Shown here: positions 16,677 to 27,828 of the stretch, piece by piece
Layout of the letters: each line of letters begins with the position of its first letter
How positions within the stretch are numbered: the stretch's first letter is position 1
Assembly: GCA_947482825.1 (NCBI GenBank)
Contig: CANKMT010000010.1
Span: 1 to 64,000 of the forward strand
Direction: 5' to 3'
Length of the DNA: 64,000 bases
Origin: Betaproteobacteria bacterium
GTDB taxonomy: Bacteria; Pseudomonadota; Gammaproteobacteria; Burkholderiales; SG8-39
Program-made: the position numbers and the translations under genes
Notes under the pieces: model-generated
What the model saw: only the letters and a program-made list of their open reading frames with translations
Databases searched by the model: none
Told to the model about the DNA's origin: nothing

Positions 16677-17129
16677 ATGGGCGGGACATTTCACGGCGCA
16701 ACGGTCATTACGCTCGACGCGAAGGGGCGGCTCGCGTTGCCCACGCGGCATCGCGATGCGCTGTCCGCGGGCAAGAGTGAGCTGGTACTTACCGCACATC
16801 CCGTCGGATGCCTCTTGCTCTACCCGATGGATGCCTGGGAGCCCGTGCGCTCCAAAGTCGAGAAATTTCCCTCGCTGGACATGCAGGCGAGCTGGTGGAA
16901 GCGCCTGCTTCTGGGTCATGAAGAGCACCTGACGCCGGATGCGTCCGGCCGCATCTTGATTTCGCCCGCGCTGCGCATGTACGCAAAGCTCGAGCGCGAG
17001 CTCGTGATGTTCGGGCAGGGCAGCTACTTCGAGCTCTGGGATCACGGTCAGTGGACCGCCAAGCTCACGCAGGCCATGGCGCAGCCGAGCTCGACACCAC
17101 CGCCAGGCATGGAGGGCTTCTCGCTGTGA
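16677..17129 (+). CDS. mraZ: Transcriptional regulator MraZ
   Basis: The 150-residue protein is first in the dcw cluster. It shows the double AbrB-like (SpoVT/MraZ) fold: FHGATVITLDAKGRLALPTRHRDAL at the N-terminus and EEHLTPDASGRILISPALRMYAKLERELVMFGQGSYFELWD in the second half, the DxxGRxxxP motif appearing in both. MraZ represses its own dcw operon by binding short TGGGN repeats, and candidate repeats lie 42-66 bases upstream. The start at 16677 has a weak ribosome site. The N-terminus MGGTFHGA is one or two residues longer than the usual MFRGA form. Confidence 0.95.
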   Translation: MGGTFHGATVITLDAKGRLALPTRHRDALSAGKSELVLTAHPVGCLLLYPMDAWEPVRSKVEKFPSLDMQASWWKRLLLGHEEHLTPDASGRILISPALRMYAKLERELVMFGQGSYFELWDHGQWTAKLTQAMAQPSSTPPPGMEGFSL

Positions 17130-17174
17130 GCCCGGCGAGAGTCCCCCGACCCTCTGCCGATGGCCTAGCGACGA

Positions 17175-18107
17175 ATGGCCGAACACCGCGCGGTCCTTCT
17201 CTCCGAAGCGGTGGATGCGCTCGCGGTACGCCCGGAGGGGACCTATCTCGATGCGACTTTCGGACGCGGCGGCCATTCGCGCGCGATCCTCGCGCTGCTC
17301 GGCCCGCAAGGGCGGCTGGTCGCGCTGGACCGCGACCCCGCGGCGGTCGAGTCCGGAGCGCAGATTGCCGATCCGCGATTCTCGATCGAACAAGTGCGTT
17401 TCTCGCAGCTGGACGAAGTGCTGCGTGCACTGGGCATCGCCCAGTTGGACGGCGCGCTGTTCGACCTGGGCGTCTCCTCGCCGCAGATCGACGATGCGCT
17501 GCGCGGATTTTCGTTTCGCATGGACGGGCCGCTGGACATGCGCATGGACCCGACGCGCGGAGAGTCGGCCGCCGAGTGGCTGGCCAGGGCGAGCGAGTCC
17601 GATATCAGGGAGGTGATCCGCGACTATGGCGAAGAACGGTTTGCTAAACAGATTGCAGCGGCGATTGTTGCTGCTCGGGCAGCCGAGCCTCTCGGGCGCA
17701 CAAGGCAACTTGCCCATCTCGTGGGTGAAGCGGTCCGCACACGCGAGGCTGGGCAGGATCCGGCGACGCGCACCTTCCAAGCTCTACGGATTTTCGTCAA
17801 TCGGGAGCTTGAGGAAGTGTCGTTGAGCTTGCCGCTGGCCGCCGCGAGGCTCGCCACCGGCGGGCGCCTCGCGGTCATCAGCTTCCATTCGCTCGAGGAT
17901 CGGATCGTCAAGCGCTTCATCCGCGCCTCGGGCGTGCCCGACCTGCCGCGCGACCTCCCATTGAGGGCCAGCGAATTGCCGAAGGCGCTGCTCGAGCCCG
18001 TGGGGCGCGCGATCAAGGCTTCGCCCGCCGAAGTGCGGGCCAATCCGCGTGCGCGCAGCGCGACGCTGCGCGTGGCTGAACGCACGGAAGCGCCGTGGCG
18101 AAACTGA
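17175..18107 (+). CDS. rsmH: 16S rRNA (cytosine-1402-N4)-methyltransferase RsmH
   Basis: The 310-residue protein carries the SAM-binding motif [17 protein letters not shown] near residue 25, ALDRDPAA near 50, [22 protein letters not shown] near 95 and the C-terminal [18 protein letters not shown] near 235. RsmH methylates N4 of C1402 in the 16S rRNA P site. It follows mraZ by 45 bases and its last 13 bases overlap ftsL, the normal dcw arrangement. Confidence 0.97.
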   Translation: MAEHRAVLLSEAVDALAVRPEGTYLDATFGRGGHSRAILALLGPQGRLVALDRDPAAVESGAQIADPRFSIEQVRFSQLDEVLRALGIAQLDGALFDLGVSSPQIDDALRGFSFRMDGPLDMRMDPTRGESAAEWLARASESDIREVIRDYGEERFAKQIAAAIVAARAAEPLGRTRQLAHLVGEAVRTREAGQDPATRTFQALRIFVNRELEEVSLSLPLAAARLATGGRLAVISFHSLEDRIVKRFIRASGVPDLPRDLPLRASELPKALLEPVGRAIKASPAEVRANPRARSATLRVAERTEAPWRN

Positions 18108-18370
18108 ACCTCGTCCTGCTCGCCATGCTCGTGGCGTGCTCATTGGGCCTGGTCACTTCGCAGCACAAGGCCCGGAAGCTCTTTTCCGATCTCGAGCGCG
18201 AGCAGGAGCGCGCGCGCAACCTCGACATCGAGTACGGCCAGCTCCAGCTCGAGGCCAGCACGTGGGGCCTGCATTCCCGAGTAGAGAAGATCGCCGGCGT
18301 CGCGCTCGGCATGCGTGCGCCCGATCTCCGCAGGGTGCGCCTCGTGAACCGGGAGACCGGCACCAAATGA
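18095..18370 (+). CDS. ftsL: Cell division protein FtsL
   Basis: This small bitopic protein (91 residues) has a hydrophobic segment [19 protein letters not shown] at residues 4-22. A leucine-zipper-like periplasmic helix follows ([27 protein letters not shown]), then the [15 protein letters not shown] tail typical of the family. FtsL forms the FtsQLB complex that activates FtsW-FtsI. It overlaps rsmH by 13 bases and ftsI by 4 (ATGA). Confidence 0.95.
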   Translation: MAKLNLVLLAMLVACSLGLVTSQHKARKLFSDLEREQERARNLDIEYGQLQLEASTWGLHSRVEKIAGVALGMRAPDLRRVRLVNRETGTK

Positions 18371-20094
18371 GCATGGCAGCCGCGCCAGTCCTGGTTCGCC
18401 TGCCGGTTTGGCGCGCGCGCGTTGTGCTGTTTGCATTCCTGGCTGCATTTGCGGTGCTGGCGGGAAGGGCGGTTTACCTGCAGGCCGTGAATACCGACTT
18501 CCTGCAGATGAAGGGTGAATCGCGGTTTTTGCGCGTGCTCGAAGTGCCGGCCACGCGCGGTCGAATCCTCGATCGCAACGGCGAGGCGGTGGCGATCTCC
18601 ACGCCGGTGCGGTCCATTTGGGCGATCCCGGAAGATGTCAAGGCGACGCCGGGGCAGTTGAAGAAGCTCGCGCAAGTCCTCGGCCTCGATGCGGACGAGC
18701 TGGACCGCAAGATCTCCGACACCACCCGCGACTTCGTCTATCTGCGGCGCCAGATCCCTCCCGAACAGGCAGAGCAGGTCGCCGAACTCGGCATGCGCGG
18801 CATCTTTTCCCAGCGCGAATACCGCCGCTATTACCCAGGCGGTGACGGGATGGCCCATGTGATCGGGTTTACCGGCGTGGGAGACGAGGGCCAGGAGGGC
18901 ATCGAGCTCGCGTTCCAGCCTTCGCTTGCGGGCAAGGCAGGGAGCCGGCGCGTCATCAAGGACCGCCTCGGCCGGATCGTCGAGGACATCGAGTCAATCC
19001 GCGCGGCGCAGGACGGCAAGGACCTGACTCTGTCGATCGACGGGAAGATCCAGAACATCGCTTTCGGCGTGCTCAAGGCGACCGTGGAAGCGCACAAGGC
19101 CAAGGCCGGCGCAGTCATCGTGCTCGACGTGCATTCGGGCGAGGTGCTTGCGCTGGCCAACATGCCTTCCTATAACCCGAACAACCGCGGCCGGCTCACC
19201 GGAGCGCAGCTGCGCAACCGGGTCATGACCGACACCTTCGAGCCGGGCTCGACTCTCAAGCCGTTCACCGTTGCGCTTGCAATTGACGAAGGACGCGTGC
19301 GCCCGGACACGATGATCCAGACTGCGCCCGGCAAATACACCATCGGCAACTACACGATCAGCGACGCCCATGCTTCCGGCGCGCTCAGCGTCGCGCAGGT
19401 GATCCAGAAGTCCTCGAACGTCGGCGCGGCAAAAATCGCCCTGGGCCTGCCGCGCGAAGACATGTGGGACCTGTTCAAGCGGGTCGGGTTCGGAAACCCG
19501 CCTGCGCTGGGCTTTCCAGGTGAAGCCCAAGGCAAGGTGCGCGATTGGAAGACCTGGCGTCCGATCGAGCAGGCGACGATGTCTTATGGCCACGGAATTT
19601 CGGTCTCGCTGATCCAGCTTGCGCGCGCCTACAGCATCTTCGCGCGCGACGGGGAACTCGTGCCGCTCACGCTGGTGAAGGCGGACATGCCCGTGGCCGG
19701 CCGGCGCGTCATTTCCGCCGAAACCGCGCGCTCGGTGCGCGAGATGCTCGAGATGGCCGTGCAGGCCGGCGGAACCGCGCCGCGCGCCAGGGTGATGGGC
19801 TACCGCGTGGCCGGCAAGACAGGCACCGCGCACAAGCAGGAGAACCGCGCCTACGCGGCGCACAAATACATTTCTTCGTTCGTCGGATTTGCGCCGGTCT
19901 CCGACCCGCGCCTCGTGATCGCCGTGATGATCGACGAACCTTCCAACGGGCAGTACTACGGGGGCGCCGTGGCCGCGCCGGCCTTCGCTCAGGTCATGCA
20001 GGGCGCGTTGCGGCGCCTTGGCGTCCAGCCGGATGCGCCAATGCGGCCGATCGAACTGCCGGGCGAAGGCGAGGAATTGAAGGAGGGCACCTGA
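18367..20094 (+). CDS. ftsI: Septal peptidoglycan transpeptidase FtsI (PBP3)
   Basis: The track ORF starts early; the ATG at 18367 overlaps the ftsL stop as ATGA and gives 575 residues with an N-terminal anchor (VVLFAFLAAFAVLAGRAVYL). The transpeptidase motifs are complete: STLK with the active-site Ser at about 295, SSN at about 349 and KTGT at about 484. The pedestal motif ATRGRILDRNGE near 60 is also present. FtsI crosslinks septal peptidoglycan in the periplasm with FtsW. Its stop overlaps the ATG of a small ORF (TGATG). Confidence 0.97.
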   Translation: MSMAAAPVLVRLPVWRARVVLFAFLAAFAVLAGRAVYLQAVNTDFLQMKGESRFLRVLEVPATRGRILDRNGEAVAISTPVRSIWAIPEDVKATPGQLKKLAQVLGLDADELDRKISDTTRDFVYLRRQIPPEQAEQVAELGMRGIFSQREYRRYYPGGDGMAHVIGFTGVGDEGQEGIELAFQPSLAGKAGSRRVIKDRLGRIVEDIESIRAAQDGKDLTLSIDGKIQNIAFGVLKATVEAHKAKAGAVIVLDVHSGEVLALANMPSYNPNNRGRLTGAQLRNRVMTDTFEPGSTLKPFTVALAIDEGRVRPDTMIQTAPGKYTIGNYTISDAHASGALSVAQVIQKSSNVGAAKIALGLPREDMWDLFKRVGFGNPPALGFPGEAQGKVRDWKTWRPIEQATMSYGHGISVSLIQLARAYSIFARDGELVPLTLVKADMPVAGRRVISAETARSVREMLEMAVQAGGTAPRARVMGYRVAGKTGTAHKQENRAYAAHKYISSFVGFAPVSDPRLVIAVMIDEPSNGQYYGGAVAAPAFAQVMQGALRRLGVQPDAPMRPIELPGEGEELKEGT

Positions 20095-20234
20095 TGAGGA
20101 TCCTGCTGGCAATCGTAGAAGCAGTGTTGTCTACCAAGGGCGTGCTGGGCGGCTGCTGGGGTGGCCCGCGCGAGCCTCATGACGGGATGGGCGAGTGGAC
20201 ATATTCGGCGCACTGGCTCAGCAGGGAGCGATGA
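20094..20234 (+). CDS. Unrecognised 46-codon ORF between ftsI and murE
   Basis: An ATG at 20094 overlaps the ftsI stop (TGATG) and is preceded by AAGGAGG at ideal spacing, one of the best ribosome sites in the cluster. The peptide MRILLAIVEAVLSTKGVLGG, then CWGGPREPHDGMGEW, ends at the TGA at 20234. It overlaps the first 40 bases of murE in another frame. It has a hydrophobic N-terminus and no recognised family. The frame continues from an unrelated shadow ORF, so coding is not proven. It could be a small membrane peptide or a leader that delivers ribosomes to the GTG start of murE. Confidence 0.35.
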   Translation: MRILLAIVEAVLSTKGVLGGCWGGPREPHDGMGEWTYSAHWLSRER

Positions 20235-21670
20235 TCGATCGGATCTCCTCGGACAGCCGGCGTGCCGGGCCGGGCACGGCGTTCTTCGCGTATCCGGGGG
20301 AGGCCGCCGACGGACGCCGCCATATTCCCGAAGCGCTTGCACGGGGCGCCGCGGCGGTGATTTGGGAATCCGAAGGGTTCGAATGGAACGCCGCGTGGCG
20401 GGTGCCGAACCTCGGCGTGACGGGGCTCAAGCAGCAGGCCGGCCAGATCGCGCACCACTACTATGCCCGGCCCTCGGAATCGCTTTGGACCTGCGGTGTT
20501 ACCGGGACCAACGGCAAGACCTCGTGCTCGCAGTGGATCGCGGCAGCGCTTACCTCGCAAGGCGACGAATCCGCGGTCATCGGCACGCTTGGGGCGCGTT
20601 TCAAGGATCTGTCGATCGAACTCGGGAATACCACCCCGGATGCGCTGGAGCTTCACCGCGTGCTGGCCGAATTCGTCCAAGAGGGGGCCAGGGCGGTGGC
20701 CCTGGAGGTCTCGTCGCACGGGCTTGTGCAGGGGCGCGTCAACGGCGTCAAGTTCGATTGCGCGCTGTTCACCAACCTCACGCACGATCACCTCGACTAT
20801 CACGGAACGATGGAGGCCTACGCCGCCGCAAAGGCACGGCTATTCGAGTTCGCTTCGCTCAAGCACGCGGTGCTCAATTTCGACGACGTGTTCGGCGTCA
20901 GGCTTGCGCACAGGCTTCGCGAGCGCCGCGTGCCGACCATCGGCTACAGCCTTTCGCCTGAAGGCATTGCGCCGGGCAGCGCCGGGCATTTTCTCGCGGC
21001 TCGCGAAATCCGGGTCGGCGCCGACGCCACGCAGGTCTCGCTGTCCACGAGTTGGGGCGCGCGCGAGGCGACGCTGCATCAGCTCGGGCGCTTCAACGTG
21101 TCCAACATCCTTGGCGTGCTCGGCTGCCTGGTCGCGTACGGCCTCGATATCGACAGTGCGTTGCGGGCGATCGAAGACCTCCCGGACGTTCCGGGACGCA
21201 TGCAGCGCGTGGGCGGGGGCGGGCGGCCGGTGGCGGTGGTCGACTACGCCCATACGCCTGACGCGCTCGACAAGGTTCTCCACGCACTGCGTCCGGTGGC
21301 TGAAGCCGGCGGCGGGCGGTTGATCGCGGTTTTCGGGGCCGGTGGAAACCGCGATGCAACCAAGCGCCCGCGCATGGGCGAAATCGCCTCGCGCCTGGCC
21401 GATCGCGTCGTCATCACTTCGGACAATCCGAGAAACGAAGATCCGGCCGCAATCATCAAGGCGATCTGTGCGGGCGTGAGCATCGACCACGATTACGAGC
21501 CCGATCGCGCCAAGGCGATCGCCTCGGCGATCCGCAGCGCGAAAGCCGGCGACGTCGTGCTGATCGCGGGCAAGGGCCACGAGACCTACCAGGAAGTCGC
21601 CGGGCGACGCCTGCCTTTCTCCGATGCAGCGGTGGCCGAGCAGTCGATCGCAACGTGGGGTCAGCCATGA
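20195..21670 (+). CDS. murE: UDP-MurNAc-tripeptide synthetase MurE (meso-DAP type)
   Basis: The 491-residue Mur ligase has ISSDSRRAGPGTAFFAYPG near the start, the ATP loop [15 protein letters not shown] near residue 105 and SSHGLVQGRVNGVKFDCALFTNLTHDHLDYHG near 180. The DNPRNEDP motif near 410 marks meso-diaminopimelate specificity; lysine enzymes differ there. It adds the third peptide residue to UDP-MurNAc-L-Ala-D-Glu in the cytoplasm. A GTG start is chosen because family proteins have about 15 residues before the SSDSRR motif, but an in-frame ATG at 20231 is possible. Confidence 0.95.
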   Translation: MDIFGALAQQGAMIDRISSDSRRAGPGTAFFAYPGEAADGRRHIPEALARGAAAVIWESEGFEWNAAWRVPNLGVTGLKQQAGQIAHHYYARPSESLWTCGVTGTNGKTSCSQWIAAALTSQGDESAVIGTLGARFKDLSIELGNTTPDALELHRVLAEFVQEGARAVALEVSSHGLVQGRVNGVKFDCALFTNLTHDHLDYHGTMEAYAAAKARLFEFASLKHAVLNFDDVFGVRLAHRLRERRVPTIGYSLSPEGIAPGSAGHFLAAREIRVGADATQVSLSTSWGAREATLHQLGRFNVSNILGVLGCLVAYGLDIDSALRAIEDLPDVPGRMQRVGGGGRPVAVVDYAHTPDALDKVLHALRPVAEAGGGRLIAVFGAGGNRDATKRPRMGEIASRLADRVVITSDNPRNEDPAAIIKAICAGVSIDHDYEPDRAKAIASAIRSAKAGDVVLIAGKGHETYQEVAGRRLPFSDAAVAEQSIATWGQP

Positions 21671-23034
21671 TGCGCGCGGCCGAAGCCGCCCGGGCGCTGG
21701 ATTGCGCAATCGTCGGCGCGGATTGCGGATTCACGGGCGTGTCGACCGACAGCCGGTCGATCAAAAAGGGAGAACTCTTCGTCGCTTTGCGCGGCGAGCG
21801 GTTCGACGGCCACGCCTTCATCGCGGCCGTTGCGAAATCCGGCGCCGCAGCGGCAATGGTGGATCGAGCTTTCGTTCCCGCTGGCGCGGACATTTGCCTC
21901 ATCGTCGTCGAGGACACCCGCCTTGCGCTTGGCGCGCTGGCCAAGCACTGGCGCGCCCGGTTCAACCCGGTCCTGATCGGCGTGGCCGGATCCAATGGCA
22001 AGACCACGACCAAGGAAATGCTTGCGAGCATCCTGCGTTCGGCCGCCGGCGAGGACCGGGTCCTCGCCACAGCCGGCAACCTAAACAACGACATCGGGTT
22101 GCCGCTTACGCTGCTGCGCATGCGGGCGATCCATCGCTGGTGCGCGATCGAACTGGGAATGAACCACAAGGGAGAAATCGCGTATCTGGCCGACATCGCC
22201 GGACCAACGGTGGCGGTGGTCACGAACGCGCAGCGCGAGCATCTTGAATTCCTGGGTTCGGTCGATGAGGTCGCGGAGGAGAACGCCGCCATCCTGCGCG
22301 CGTTGCCCGCCGACGGGACGGCGGTGATCAACGCCGATGACAACCATGCAAGCGTGTTCCGCGCCGCCGCCGGCGCTCGCCGCGTGGTCGACTTCGCGCT
22401 CGATCGGGGGGCTTCGGTCACTGGGCGATACGAGCTCAGGGCGCTATCCTCGGCGATCCGGATCACGTGCAGCGCAGGAGAGGCCTCTGCCACCCTTGCG
22501 ATCCCCGGCGTGCACAACGTACTCAATGCGCTTGCGTCCGCAGCCTGCGCGCATGCCGCCGGAATCGCGCCTGAGGCCATCGACCGGGGGCTGTCGGCTT
22601 TCCGGCCCTACACGGGCCGCCTCCAGGTCAAGACGACCGGCGAAGGCATGACGGTGATCGACGACAGCTACAACGCGAACCCCGATTCGGTGCGCGCGGC
22701 GATCGACGTCCTTGCGGGTGCTGGCGGGCGCACCGTACTCGTTCTTGGGGACATGGGTGAAGTCGGTGATGAAGGTCCGGATTTTCATAGCGAGGTCGGG
22801 CGCTACGCCAGGGAAAGAGGCATATCGAGCGTATTGGCCTTGGGCGAATCCACCGCGCATACAGTGGCGGCCTTCGGTCACGGGGCACGCCATTTTGCGA
22901 CGCTCGAGGATCTCGCCGAAGCGCTGGACCGCGCCCGCGACAAGGGCACCACGGTGCTGGTCAAGGGCTCGCGCTTCATGCGGATGGAGCGCGTCGTCGC
23001 TGGACTGACACGCAAACCGGTGCAGGCGCACTGA
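21667..23034 (+). CDS. murF: UDP-MurNAc-tripeptide-D-Ala-D-Ala ligase MurF
   Basis: I take the ATG at 21667 that overlaps the murE stop as ATGA, giving 455 residues. Motifs include [25 protein letters not shown], the P-loop [15 protein letters not shown] near residue 115, [16 protein letters not shown] and [16 protein letters not shown] near 335, all standard MurF. It adds D-Ala-D-Ala to finish the UDP-MurNAc pentapeptide. The mraY start overlaps its stop by one base (TGATG). Confidence 0.96.
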   Translation: MMRAAEAARALDCAIVGADCGFTGVSTDSRSIKKGELFVALRGERFDGHAFIAAVAKSGAAAAMVDRAFVPAGADICLIVVEDTRLALGALAKHWRARFNPVLIGVAGSNGKTTTKEMLASILRSAAGEDRVLATAGNLNNDIGLPLTLLRMRAIHRWCAIELGMNHKGEIAYLADIAGPTVAVVTNAQREHLEFLGSVDEVAEENAAILRALPADGTAVINADDNHASVFRAAAGARRVVDFALDRGASVTGRYELRALSSAIRITCSAGEASATLAIPGVHNVLNALASAACAHAAGIAPEAIDRGLSAFRPYTGRLQVKTTGEGMTVIDDSYNANPDSVRAAIDVLAGAGGRTVLVLGDMGEVGDEGPDFHSEVGRYARERGISSVLALGESTAHTVAAFGHGARHFATLEDLAEALDRARDKGTTVLVKGSRFMRMERVVAGLTRKPVQAH

Positions 23035-24125
23035 TGCTGTTGGAGCTCGCACAGTGGCTTGCCAAGGACATGCGCGTGTTCAACGTGTTCAACTACATCA
23101 CGCTGCGCGCGGTGCTCTCGTGCCTGACGGCGCTCGCGATTTCGCTGATCCTCGGGCCGCTGGTGATCCGCAAGCTCACTGCGTACAAGATCGGCCAGTC
23201 GGTGCGCGACGATGGGCCAAAGTCGCACCTGACCAAGGCCGGCACGCCGACCATGGGCGGGGCGCTGATCCTGCTTTCGATCGCCTTCACTACGCTCTTG
23301 TGGGGCGACCTGCAAAACCGCTTCCTGTGGGTAGTGCTCCTGGTGACGGTGGCATTCGGCGGCATAGGCTGGGTGGACGACTATCGGAAAGTCGTCCACC
23401 GCAATCCGAAGGGCCTTTCTGCCAAGTCGAAGCTTTTCTGGCAATCCCTGTTCGCGCTGGCGGCGGCGGGGTACCTCGCGCTGAACGCAAACACGATGCC
23501 CGCGCTCAACGAACTGATCGTCCCTTTCTTCAAGCACGTGGCCTACCCGCTTGGCACGTTCGGCTTCATCCTGCTCACGTATTTCGTGATCGTCGGGACG
23601 TCCAACGCCGTCAATCTCACTGATGGCCTGGATGGCCTCGCCATCATGCCGACGGTTCTGGTGGGTAGCGGCCTGGGCGTGTTTGCCTATGTCGCCGGTC
23701 ATTCGGTATTTTCGAAGTATCTCGGCATTCCCTACATCCCGGGCGCCGGGGAGCTGATCGTTTTCTGCGGCGCGCTGGCCGGCGCGGGACTCGGGTTCCT
23801 CTGGTTCAACACCTACCCGGCCGAGGTCTTCATGGGCGACGTGGGCGCGCTCGCACTCGGCGCGGCACTCGGCACGATAGCCGTGATCGTGCGCCAGGAG
23901 ATCGTGCTCTTCATCATGGGCGGCGTGTTCGTCGCCGAAACGCTCTCGGTCATGATCCAGGTGATCTACTTCAAGGCCTCCGGGGGCAAACGCATCTTCC
24001 GCATGGCCCCGCTGCACCATCACTACGAACTCGAAGGCTGGAAGGAATCCCAGGTCGTGGTGCGGTTCTGGATCATCACGATGATGCTCGTGCTGTTCGG
24101 CCTGTCGACGCTCAAGCTCAGATAG
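23034..24125 (+). CDS. mraY: Phospho-MurNAc-pentapeptide transferase MraY
   Basis: The 363-residue membrane enzyme has about ten membrane segments and the family signatures [20 protein letters not shown] near residue 65, [17 protein letters not shown] near 195 and [13 protein letters not shown] near 270. [25 protein letters not shown], containing the conserved HHH motif, is near the end. It makes lipid I from UDP-MurNAc-pentapeptide and undecaprenyl phosphate at the inner membrane. Confidence 0.97.
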   Translation: MLLELAQWLAKDMRVFNVFNYITLRAVLSCLTALAISLILGPLVIRKLTAYKIGQSVRDDGPKSHLTKAGTPTMGGALILLSIAFTTLLWGDLQNRFLWVVLLVTVAFGGIGWVDDYRKVVHRNPKGLSAKSKLFWQSLFALAAAGYLALNANTMPALNELIVPFFKHVAYPLGTFGFILLTYFVIVGTSNAVNLTDGLDGLAIMPTVLVGSGLGVFAYVAGHSVFSKYLGIPYIPGAGELIVFCGALAGAGLGFLWFNTYPAEVFMGDVGALALGAALGTIAVIVRQEIVLFIMGGVFVAETLSVMIQVIYFKASGGKRIFRMAPLHHHYELEGWKESQVVVRFWIITMMLVLFGLSTLKLR

Positions 24126-24127
24126 TC

Positions 24128-25582
24128 ATGGTCCCGGCAAGAGCACCCGCATTCGAATCGCTTGCCCGGCCCCTGCGCACGCCGCTGGCCGGCCGGCGCG
24201 TGCTGGTGCTCGGCTTGGGCGATACCGGGCTTTCCGTGGCGAAGTGGGTGGCGCGTGAAGGGGGCCTCCCGCGTGTGGCGGATACGCGTGCGGCGCCCCC
24301 GCGCCTTGGCGAACTGAAGGCGCAGGTCGCATCGGCCGAAGCGCACTGCGGACCGTTTTCGTCGCGTCTTCTGGAAGGGGTCGACCTCCTGTGCCTGAGT
24401 CCGGGGCTTTCGCTCGAACTCGATCTGGTTCGGGAGGCCGTCGGGTCTGGCATCCCGGTATGCGGCGACATCGAACTTTTCGCGTGGGGCCTCGAAGCCC
24501 ACGGGCGCGGCAAGGTCCTCGCGGTCACGGGCACGAACGGCAAGACGACGGTCACTTCGCTCACCGGGCATCTGTTGCGCGGCGCCGGGCTCGATGTGGA
24601 AGTCGCCGGAAACATTGCGCCGCCGGCGCTCGATGCGCTTTGCGCGCGGCTCGACTCGGGCCGCCTTCCAGACGCATGGGTGCTCGAACTCTCCAGCTAC
24701 CAACTCGAGACGACATGGTCGCTCGCGCCGGATGCGGCGACGATGCTCAACCTCTCCGAGGACCACCTCGACCGCTATCCATCGATTGCCGCTTACGCCG
24801 CGGCAAAGGCGCGCGTTTTCCGGGGAGGCGGCGGGCAGGTCCTCAACCGTGACGATGCCGTCTCGCTTTCGATGGCCCTTGCGGGGCGCAGCCGGATCAC
24901 GTTCGGCCTCGGGGCGCCCAAGGACGAGGCTGAATTCGGATGCGTCGGGACAAACGGCGCCGAGTGGATCGCGCAAGGGCACGATGCATTGGTCGAGGTC
25001 GCAGGGTTGCCGGTTCACGGCTGGCACAACGCGGCCAACGTCATGGCCGCGATGGCGCTGGCCCGCGCGATCGGCTTGCCGCGATGCACGTTGTCGAAGT
25101 CCGTCAAGACGTTCCGCGGACTGCCGCACCGCCTCGAGAAAGTCGCGACGATCCGCGAGGTCGACTACTACGACGATTCCAAAGGGACCAACGTGGGCGC
25201 GACCATCGCCGCGCTCGCCGGCATCGCTACACAGGGGGCGCGGGCCGGCATGGACCACCCGGTCATCCTGATCGCCGGCGGGGTTGGCAAGGGCCAGGAC
25301 TTCGCGCCGCTGGCAAAGCCCGTGGGCGAGCATACGCGCATGGTGTGCCTGATCGGCGAAGACGCCCGGCGCATCGAGGCGGCGATCATGCCGAGCGGCG
25401 TTCGATCCGAGCATTGCGCAAGCCTGGAGGAGGCGGTAACGCGCGCATCGCACGAGGCACGCGCCCACGAGGCCGTACTCCTGTCGCCCGCCTGCGCGAG
25501 CTTCGACATGTTCCGGGACTACAAGCATCGCGGCGAGGCCTTCACGGCTGCAGTGAGATCGCTGGAGGCCGCGCATGGCTAG
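24128..25582 (+). CDS. murD: UDP-MurNAc-L-Ala-D-Glu ligase MurD
   Basis: The 484-residue Mur ligase has [21 protein letters not shown] near residue 22, [14 protein letters not shown], the ATP loop [19 protein letters not shown] near 140, [14 protein letters not shown] and [17 protein letters not shown] near 350. It adds D-glutamate in the second peptide step. It starts two bases after mraY and overlaps ftsW by 8 bases. The first 20 residues, rich in Pro and Ala, extend slightly beyond E. coli MurD. Confidence 0.96.
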   Translation: MVPARAPAFESLARPLRTPLAGRRVLVLGLGDTGLSVAKWVAREGGLPRVADTRAAPPRLGELKAQVASAEAHCGPFSSRLLEGVDLLCLSPGLSLELDLVREAVGSGIPVCGDIELFAWGLEAHGRGKVLAVTGTNGKTTVTSLTGHLLRGAGLDVEVAGNIAPPALDALCARLDSGRLPDAWVLELSSYQLETTWSLAPDAATMLNLSEDHLDRYPSIAAYAAAKARVFRGGGGQVLNRDDAVSLSMALAGRSRITFGLGAPKDEAEFGCVGTNGAEWIAQGHDALVEVAGLPVHGWHNAANVMAAMALARAIGLPRCTLSKSVKTFRGLPHRLEKVATIREVDYYDDSKGTNVGATIAALAGIATQGARAGMDHPVILIAGGVGKGQDFAPLAKPVGEHTRMVCLIGEDARRIEAAIMPSGVRSEHCASLEEAVTRASHEARAHEAVLLSPACASFDMFRDYKHRGEAFTAAVRSLEAAHG

Positions 25583-26735
25583 CTATGTCTTTGCGCAACG
25601 CACAGTTTCGCCCGAGTACGACCGGTCGCTCGCCTGGGCCGCGTTCCTGCTGGTGGCGATCGGTCTGGTGATGGTCTATTCGGCCTCGATCGCGATTGCC
25701 GAGTCGAGCCGGTTCACGTCCGGCAACCCCGCGTACTTCCTTGTCCGGCAAAGCCTCTTCCTGATGGTCGCGCTGCTGGCCGCTTTGCTCACGTTCATGG
25801 TGCCGATCGCCTTCTGGCAGAAAGGGGCGCCCTGGTTCTTTCTCGCCGGCCTGGTGCTCCTTGTTCTCGTGCTCATTCCCGGGGTAGGCCGGGAGGTGAA
25901 CGGCGCGCGCCGCTGGCTCAACCTTGTGATCTTCAACCTGCAGCCTTCCGAACTGATGAAACTAGCTGCGGTGATCTATGCGGCCGACTACACCGTTCGC
26001 AAACACGCCGTCATGAAGAGTTTCAAGAAAGGGCTGCTGCCGATGCTGGGCGTCATGCTGGGAGTTTCCTGGCTGCTGTTGCGCGAGCCGGACTTTGGCG
26101 CCCTGGTCGTCGTTGCCGTCACGACTTTCGGGATCTTGTTCCTGGGAGGCATGAACGGGCGCCATTTCATTGCGCTGGTCGGCATGCTTGCGGTGGGATT
26201 CGCGGCGCTCGTGCTGTCCTCGCCGTACCGCATGCAGCGCATCTTCGGGTTCATGGACCCCTGGTCGGATGCTTTCGGGAAGGGCTACCAGCTTTCGCAT
26301 GCGCTGATCGCGTTCGGACGCGGCGAATGGCTTGGCGTGGGCCTGGGCGCGAGCATCGAGAAACTGCATTACCTGCCCGAGGCGCATACCGATTTTCTGC
26401 TTGCCGTGATCGCGGAGGAACTCGGGCTTGCAGGCGTGGCCCTGGTCATCGGACTGTTCGTCTGGCTGGTCTTGCGCGCGTTCGCCATCGGGCGGCAGGC
26501 TGCGCTGCAGGAGCGCCATTTCGCGGCGCTCACCGCGCAGGGTATCGGCGTCTGGATCGGGTTCCAGACGCTCATCAACATGGGCGTCAACACGGGGCTC
26601 CTGCCGACCAAGGGGCTCACGCTTCCGCTGATGAGCTTCGGCGGATCCGGTTTGCTAGTGAACTGCGTCGCGCTTGCAATCCTTCTGCGCATCGACTGGG
26701 AAGGCCGCCAGCTTGCTAAGGGCATCACTGCATGA
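25575..26735 (+). CDS. ftsW: Septal peptidoglycan glycosyltransferase FtsW
   Basis: This 386-residue SEDS-family protein has about ten hydrophobic segments. Family motifs are [23 protein letters not shown] near residue 112, [40 protein letters not shown] near 235 (containing the key LPEAHTDF segment) and [25 protein letters not shown] near the end. FtsW polymerises glycan strands with FtsI at the septum. Confidence 0.97.
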   Translation: MASYVFAQRTVSPEYDRSLAWAAFLLVAIGLVMVYSASIAIAESSRFTSGNPAYFLVRQSLFLMVALLAALLTFMVPIAFWQKGAPWFFLAGLVLLVLVLIPGVGREVNGARRWLNLVIFNLQPSELMKLAAVIYAADYTVRKHAVMKSFKKGLLPMLGVMLGVSWLLLREPDFGALVVVAVTTFGILFLGGMNGRHFIALVGMLAVGFAALVLSSPYRMQRIFGFMDPWSDAFGKGYQLSHALIAFGRGEWLGVGLGASIEKLHYLPEAHTDFLLAVIAEELGLAGVALVIGLFVWLVLRAFAIGRQAALQERHFAALTAQGIGVWIGFQTLINMGVNTGLLPTKGLTLPLMSFGGSGLLVNCVALAILLRIDWEGRQLAKGITA

Positions 26736-27828
26736 TCGCGACCGATGCGCAAACGCCCAACGGCAAGACGATCATGATCATGGCCGGCGGCACAGGCGGG
26801 CATGTCTTTCCCGGACTCGCGGTCGCCGATTTCATGCGTGCCCTGGGTTGGCGCGTGGTGTGGATGGGATCACGCGCCGGGATGGAGGCGCGGCTCGTTC
26901 CACAGCAAGGGTATGAAATGGCGTGGGTGCGCGCCAGCGCGATGCGCGGCAAGGGGGTGCTGGCCAAGGTCCTGCTGCCGGCCAACCTTCTGGTCGGGTT
27001 CTGGCAGGGCGCGCGCGCGATCTTCGCGACCCGGCCCGACGTAGTGCTCGGGATGGGGGGCTACGTGGCTTTCCCGGGCGGCATGATGGCGTCATTGCTC
27101 AACAAGCCGCTCGCGTTGCATGAGCAAAACGCAATCGCCGGGCTCACCAACCGGGTACTCGCAAAGGTTGCCGACAAGGCGATGGTGGCGTTCCCGGGCG
27201 CGCTGCCGGGCGCCCAGTGGACCGGCAATCCCGTGCGTGCGGACATCGCGGGCGTCCAACCGCCGGGCAGTCGCTACGCCGGGCGCAGCGGCCCGCTCAG
27301 CTTGCTGGTGGTCGGCGGCAGCCTTGGGGCGCAGGCATTGAACGAAACCGTTCCAAAGGCGCTCGCATTGATCCCGGAAGCGGATCGCCCGCGAGTGGTC
27401 CACCAATCGGGCGAAAAGAACCTTGAAACACTGCGCTCCGCTTATGCCGAAGCCGGCGTCAACGGCGAACTGGTGGCGTTCATCGGCGACATGGCCGCTC
27501 GCTATGCCGGCGCCGATCTCGTGATCTGCAGGGCCGGCGCGCTGACCGTGTCGGAACTCGCGGCGGCCGGCATGGCGAGCGTGCTGGTGCCTTTCCCCTA
27601 TGCGGTCGATGACCATCAGACCGCGAACGCGAAGTTCCTCGCCGACAGCGGCGCGGCGATGCTGGTCCGCCAGTCGGAGATGAATCCTGCGCTGCTTGCA
27701 AGCCTCATCCGGGCGTTGGACCGCACCAAGCTGCTCGCGATGGCGGAAAAGGCCCGCTCGCTGGGCAAGCCCGAGGCCACGCGCCTGGTGGCGGAGTCGT
27801 GCATGCAACTTGCCGGCGGAGTGCCTGC

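Noticed and set aside
16407-17780. 457-codon minus-strand ORF over mraZ and rsmH
   Set aside because: It lies antisense to two well-supported essential genes and their promoter. No motif fits a real protein.
22878-25576. Large minus-strand ORFs of 381 and 517 codons antisense to murF, mraY and murD
   Set aside because: Both strands cannot be functional here; the plus-strand genes have full catalytic motifs, while the antisense products are low-complexity Arg/His-rich.
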